A DNA stretch of 9,446 nucleotides. Source: Candidatus Rifleibacteriota bacterium. Lineage in GTDB: Bacteria > Riflebacteria > Ozemobacteria > Ozemobacterales > Ozemobacteraceae. Each line of letters opens with the position of its first letter. Position 1 is the stretch's first letter. Of the stretch, positions 6,674 through 9,446 are shown one piece after another. Location of the stretch: positions 1-9,446 of the forward strand of contig JAFXRA010000235.1 of NCBI GenBank assembly GCA_017526725.1. The letters run 5' to 3'. The translations under genes and the position numbers were made by a program. The notes beneath the pieces are model-generated. The model worked only from the letters and a program-made list of their open reading frames with translations. It was not told the origin of the DNA and did not search any database.

Positions 6674-7420
6674 ATGAAAGAAAAGATTAAATCTTTACGA
6701 ATTGTTGGCGTAACAATTCCTGAAGATGATGATATATTCAATGGTCTTAAGAAGATAAAAGGTCTTTCTACTGAACATAGCGAAAACAAGATAGAAAGAA
6801 TTCTTACTAAGGCTGGTCTTTATACCTATAAGATGAAAGATACCAGAACCGACAAGACTAAAGGTGCTAAGCCAACTTCTGCTAAACGTTCTTTTGTAAA
6901 AGTTTACCCAAAAGTTGCTGACCTTAGTTGGAAAGAAAAAGCTAGACTTATCGATCTTCTTGAAATGCCCCGCGCAATTTTGAGAAATATCCATACTAGC
7001 CCAAAGAAATTAAGACTTATTGCTGACGCCATTCGTGGTAAAAAAGTTGATGAAGCACTTGCTATGCTCCAGTTCATGGAAAAGGGCGGCGCTCCAACAA
7101 TTCTTAAGCTTTTGAAATCAGCAATCGCTAATGCTGGTGCAAATCACGAACTTCGTGCTGATGATCTCTATGTTGCTAAGATCACTATTGACGGTGCTGC
7201 AACTATGAAGAGATTTATGGCCCGTGCCCGTGGTAGAGCTGCTAGAATCAGATGCAGAACTTCTCATGCTAAGATCGTTCTTCGCGAAACCAACGAAGCA
7301 ATCTACAGAGAATTAAAGAAGGAAACTGCTGCAACTGCTGCAAAGAAGTCAGTTAAGAAAGTTGCAAAGAAAGCTGCTACCAAGAAGACAGCTGCTAAAG
7401 CTCAGGGAGGTAAAGAATAA
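6674..7420 (+). CDS. rplV: Extended ribosomal protein L22 with S13-like N-terminal region and Lys/Ala tail
   Basis: L22 binds all six domains of 23S rRNA. Its hairpin lines the peptide tunnel and its globular part lies near the exit. The L22 core runs from about residue 98 to 213: [24 protein letters not shown] (100-123), then [21 protein letters not shown], and [20 protein letters not shown] (184-203). The product is 248 aa against about 110 normally. Residues 1-97 are extra. R9-I10-x-G12-V13-x-I15-P16, then L25, I28, G30 and A47-G48, keep the spacing of the S13 N-terminus, and [15 protein letters not shown] (83-97) resembles the S13 segment that follows, with a basic insertion of about 26 residues between. 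Residues 214-248 are a Lys/Ala/Thr-rich tail. AAGGAG at 6660-6665 sets the start at 6674. The internal ATG at 6965, which would give a bare L22, has no ribosome-binding site. TAATG joins its stop to rpsC by one base. The core is certain; the S13 likeness is by eye. Confidence 0.95.
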   Translation: MKEKIKSLRIVGVTIPEDDDIFNGLKKIKGLSTEHSENKIERILTKAGLYTYKMKDTRTDKTKGAKPTSAKRSFVKVYPKVADLSWKEKARLIDLLEMPRAILRNIHTSPKKLRLIADAIRGKKVDEALAMLQFMEKGGAPTILKLLKSAIANAGANHELRADDLYVAKITIDGAATMKRFMARARGRAARIRCRTSHAKIVLRETNEAIYRELKKETAATAAKKSVKKVAKKAATKKTAAKAQGGKE

Positions 7421-8103
7421 TGGGTCAGAAGATTAATCCAGTTGGCATTCGCCTTGGTATTACCAGAACCTGGGATTCAAAATGGTTTGCTAAACGTGCT
7501 GACTATGCAAAATATGTTCATGAAGATGTTAAGATTCGTGATTTCATCGACAGAAAGACTTTCCGCCGTGAAGGTATCAGCAAGATTGAAATCGAACGCA
7601 AGTCTAACAGCAAAGTAAGAGTAACTATCCACACCGCAAAACCAGGCGTTATTATTGGTCGTGGTGGTGAAAAAGTTGAAGTTTTGAAAAAAGAACTTGA
7701 ACAGCTTACTAATAAAACTGTTTTCTTGAATATTCAGGAAATCAAGCAGCCAGATACAGAAGCAAAACTTATTGCTGAAAGTATCGCTATGCAGCTTGAA
7801 CGTCGTGTTTCTCATCGCCGTGCAATTAAGCAGGTTATCAGCAGAGCTCTCAGAGCTGGTGCTAAGGGTGTTAAGATCCTTTGCTCTGGTCGTTTGAATG
7901 GTGCTGAAATCGCTAGAAGCGAATGGGTTCGTGAAGGTCGTGTTCCTCTGCACACTCTTCGTGCTGACATTGATTATGCTACTGATACAGCAATCACTAC
8001 TTTCGGTTGTGTTGGTGTAAAGGTATGGATTTTCAAAGGCGAAAAGATTGGCAAAACTCACCTTTATAACAACGAAGCAGCTGCTCCGTCTAACAAGAAA
8101 TAA
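7420..8103 (+). CDS. rpsC: Small-subunit ribosomal protein S3
   Basis: S3 forms part of the mRNA entry channel on the solvent side of the 30S head and helps unwind mRNA. The 227-aa product is of normal length. It begins [13 protein letters not shown]. The KH domain carries [15 protein letters not shown] (75-89) with its GRGG loop at 80-83. The C-terminal domain holds [13 protein letters not shown] (131-143), [15 protein letters not shown] (155-169) and [16 protein letters not shown] (171-186). The ATG shares one base with the rplV stop, and GGGAGG (7405-7410) lies inside rplV, suggesting translational coupling. rplP follows after 14 nt. Confidence 0.98.
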   Translation: MGQKINPVGIRLGITRTWDSKWFAKRADYAKYVHEDVKIRDFIDRKTFRREGISKIEIERKSNSKVRVTIHTAKPGVIIGRGGEKVEVLKKELEQLTNKTVFLNIQEIKQPDTEAKLIAESIAMQLERRVSHRRAIKQVISRALRAGAKGVKILCSGRLNGAEIARSEWVREGRVPLHTLRADIDYATDTAITTFGCVGVKVWIFKGEKIGKTHLYNNEAAAPSNKK

Positions 8104-8117
8104 GGAGATAACCCATT

Positions 8118-8528
8118 ATGTTGATGCCAGCTAGAACAAAATTTAGAAAACAACACCGTGGCAGAATGAATGGTATGGCCAAAGGCGGCAAATACTTAGC
8201 ATTCGGTTCATTCGGTTTACAGGCTCTTGATTGTCACTGGTTGACCAGTAATCAAATCGAAGCAGCTCGTAAGGTTATTACTCGTACCGTAAAACGTACT
8301 GGTAAGATGTGGATTCGTATTTTCCCGGATAAGCCAGTTTCTAAGAAACCTCTTGAAACTCGTATGGGTAAAGGTAAAGGCGCTCCAGAATTCTGGGTAG
8401 CAGTTATCAAACCAGGTAAGATATTGTTCGAACTTGAAGGCGTTCCGGAAAATGTAGCAATCGAATCATTGACACAGGCAGCTAATAAACTTCCTATTCG
8501 TTGCCAGGTTGTCTCTAACAATAATTGA
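8118..8528 (+). CDS. rplP: Large-subunit ribosomal protein L16
   Basis: L16 is a late-assembling 50S protein near the A-site tRNA elbow and the peptidyl-transferase centre. The 136-aa product is the usual length. It shows the N-terminal [42 protein letters not shown] (about 30-52), and [19 protein letters not shown] (77-95), where R82 corresponds to the arginine hydroxylated in E. coli L16. AAGGAG (8102-8107), overlapping the rpsC stop, precedes the ATG at 8118. A second ATG at 8124 is closer to the usual spacing limit, but MLMP is the common family start. Confidence 0.97.
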   Translation: MLMPARTKFRKQHRGRMNGMAKGGKYLAFGSFGLQALDCHWLTSNQIEAARKVITRTVKRTGKMWIRIFPDKPVSKKPLETRMGKGKGAPEFWVAVIKPGKILFELEGVPENVAIESLTQAANKLPIRCQVVSNNN

Positions 8529-8545
8529 CAGGTGGTAGGTGCCAA

Positions 8546-9229
8546 ATGAAGAATCGAGAAAACTTTTCTGAACTTAGCGAAACCGAACTCGAAGAAAAGT
8601 TCAAACATTATAAAGAAGAATTGTTCAATCTTAGATTTCAGGCTGTAACAGGCCAGCTTTCTAATCCATCAAGAATCAGTCTTGTTCGCCGCAATATTGC
8701 TCGCGTTAAGACCTATCTTGCTCAGTTAGAAAGAAATAGAATTCAGGGTATGCTTAAGAGTGAATATGATGCTCTTGTTAAAGAAGAAAGCATCGACACT
8801 ATGAAGACTCCTCTTTCTGAAAAGATTTCTAAGCTTAAAGCCAGACTTGCTGCAAAAGCACGCAAAGTTAACGCTGATATCAAAGCAAACTGCGACAAGA
8901 AAGTTGCTGAATTGCTCAAGAATATCCGCGGTGAAGTTTCTAAGAAGCTTCAGTCTCTTAAGAAGGGCGAAAACAATGCTCAACTCTCTGCTGTTTCTAA
9001 ACGCTTGAGAGACAACAAATGCAGCATTCGCAAGAAATTCCTTGATAAGCTGACTGAAATGGGTTTGAATGATGCTTCTCAGATTGCAACTTTAAAGGAA
9101 AATAAACGTGCCAAATTACGTGAACTCGAAAATATCAGAGTTCTTCAGCGTGAACTTAGCACTGGCGGACTTAACGAACTCTTCAAGCAGATGGCTAGAG
9201 AAAGTCGTAAAGAAAGCCAGAAGAAGTAG
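8546..9229 (+). CDS. rpmC: Extended ribosomal protein L29 with a long charged C-terminal region
   Basis: L29 is a small two-helix protein beside L23 at the tunnel exit. The L29 core is clear in residues 1-68: [20 protein letters not shown], then [18 protein letters not shown] (27-44), and [14 protein letters not shown] (47-60). The family is normally about 60-70 aa; this protein has 227. Residues 69-227 are an uninterrupted, Lys/Glu/Leu-rich, Pro-poor region (one proline, at 89) that looks largely helical. From about 97 to 138 hydrophobic residues recur at mostly 3- and 4-residue steps, as in a coiled coil. I recognise no known domain, signal peptide or membrane segment in it. Two cysteines (116 and 159) are present. 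AGGTGG at 8530-8535 decides the ATG at 8546 over an upstream TTG at 8525. No frameshift is suggested, because codon use is the same on both sides of the junction. rpsQ follows after 12 nt. Confidence 0.93.
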   Translation: MKNRENFSELSETELEEKFKHYKEELFNLRFQAVTGQLSNPSRISLVRRNIARVKTYLAQLERNRIQGMLKSEYDALVKEESIDTMKTPLSEKISKLKARLAAKARKVNADIKANCDKKVAELLKNIRGEVSKKLQSLKKGENNAQLSAVSKRLRDNKCSIRKKFLDKLTEMGLNDASQIATLKENKRAKLRELENIRVLQRELSTGGLNELFKQMARESRKESQKK

Positions 9230-9241
9230 GAGCATTGAGAA

Positions 9242-9446
9242 ATGGAAAACAAAAAAACATTACGCCGAAGCCGCGTTGGTAAAGTAATTGCTGATAGCAC
9301 CGAAAAGACTGTTAAAGTTGAAATCGAAGGTATTATTCAGCATCCAAGATATAAAAAATACGTTAAGAGACATACTAACTTATTGGTTCATGATCCAGAA
9401 GAAAAATGTCATGTTGGCGATATAGTTCGTATTGAAGAATGCAGAC
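9242..9446 (+). CDS. rpsQ: Small-subunit ribosomal protein S17 (partial, cut by window end)
   Basis: S17 is an OB-fold primary binder of the 5' domain of 16S rRNA. The first 68 codons are present and the frame runs off the window edge, so the usual C-terminal 15-20 residues are not seen. Translation gives MENKKTLRRSRVGKVIADS, then KTVKVEIEGIIQHPRYKKYVKR and HVGDIVRIEECR. These include the family blocks G-x-V, KT-x-V-x-V, HP-x-Y-x-K and GD-x-V-x-I-x-E-x-R. AGGAG at 9228-9232 overlaps the stop of rpmC and lies 9 nt before the ATG at 9242. Its position after rpmC is the standard S10-operon order; rplN would be expected next. Confidence 0.95.
   Translation, partial: MENKKTLRRSRVGKVIADSTEKTVKVEIEGIIQHPRYKKYVKRHTNLLVHDPEEKCHVGDIVRIEECR

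Noticed and set aside
6965..7420. rplV starting at the internal ATG to give a normal-length L22
   Set aside because: No Shine-Dalgarno sequence precedes 6965, while 6674 has AAGGAG at good spacing. The bases between would otherwise be an unexplained 300-nt open frame inside a compact operon.
7477..8061. A 194-codon open frame on the - strand
   Set aside because: It is antisense to rpsC over nearly its whole length, is rich in Phe/Ser/Asn as expected from the complement of such a gene, and has no ribosome-binding site or recognisable domain.
8750..9229. The L29 extension as a separate gene after a short rpmC
   Set aside because: There is no stop after the L29 core and no ribosome-binding site before the ATGs at 8750 or 8801, so the frame is continuous.
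1..9446. tRNA genes, CRISPR arrays, insertion sequences or att sites
   Set aside because: I saw no cloverleaf-like segment, no regularly spaced repeats, no transposase frame and no long inverted repeats flanking any segment.

Overview
This window carries a bacterial ribosomal-protein supercluster on the + strand. It is the str operon (rpsL-rpsG-fusA) run directly into the S10 operon (rpsJ-rplC-rplD-rplW-rplB-rpsS-rplV-rpsC-rplP-rpmC-rpsQ), and rpsQ is cut by the right edge. All 14 genes are co-directional and tightly packed, with gaps of 12-40 nt, a 4-nt overlap at rplD/rplW and a 1-nt overlap at rplV/rpsC. Shine-Dalgarno sites are recognisable throughout, weakest before fusA. The organism is an AT-leaning bacterium. 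The gene content is universal, so the phylum cannot be fixed from sequence reading alone. Two greatly enlarged ribosomal proteins and the lack of tuf in the cluster point away from the best-studied groups and suggest an uncultured or deep lineage.

Layout. Positions 10-37 hold a bidirectional intrinsic terminator. Positions 23-307 (- strand) hold the C-terminal half of a SpoIIE/RsbU-type PP2C phosphatase that lacks its N-terminal half, so it looks like a gene remnant. Positions 308-465 are AT-rich spacer with a short 18-nt tandem repeat. Positions 466-494 form a near-consensus sigma-70 promoter (TTGACA, 17 nt, TATTAT). Positions 502-547 form a leader of two adjacent perfect hairpins, followed by rpsL with a GTG start at 572. 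From there to the right edge the window is continuous translation-machinery genes.

How the genes work together. S12, S7, S10, S19, S3 and S17 build the small subunit. L3, L4, L23, L2, L22, L16 and L29 build the large subunit. EF-G drives translocation on the finished ribosome. No internal promoter or terminator is evident. The gaps before rpsG and rpsJ are too short for the E. coli-type S7 and L4 control sites, so the rpsL leader is the most plausible place for control of the whole unit.

Most unusual content. (1) L22 is 248 aa against about 110 for the family. It has a roughly 97-residue N-terminal extension whose spacing of conserved residues resembles the N-terminal region of ribosomal protein S13, plus a Lys/Ala-rich C-terminal tail. 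(2) L29 is 227 aa against about 65, with a roughly 160-residue charged, helix-prone C-terminal extension. L22 and L29 both lie near the nascent-chain exit of the large subunit, so this organism may have a remodelled tunnel exit. (3) tuf is missing between fusA and rpsJ.
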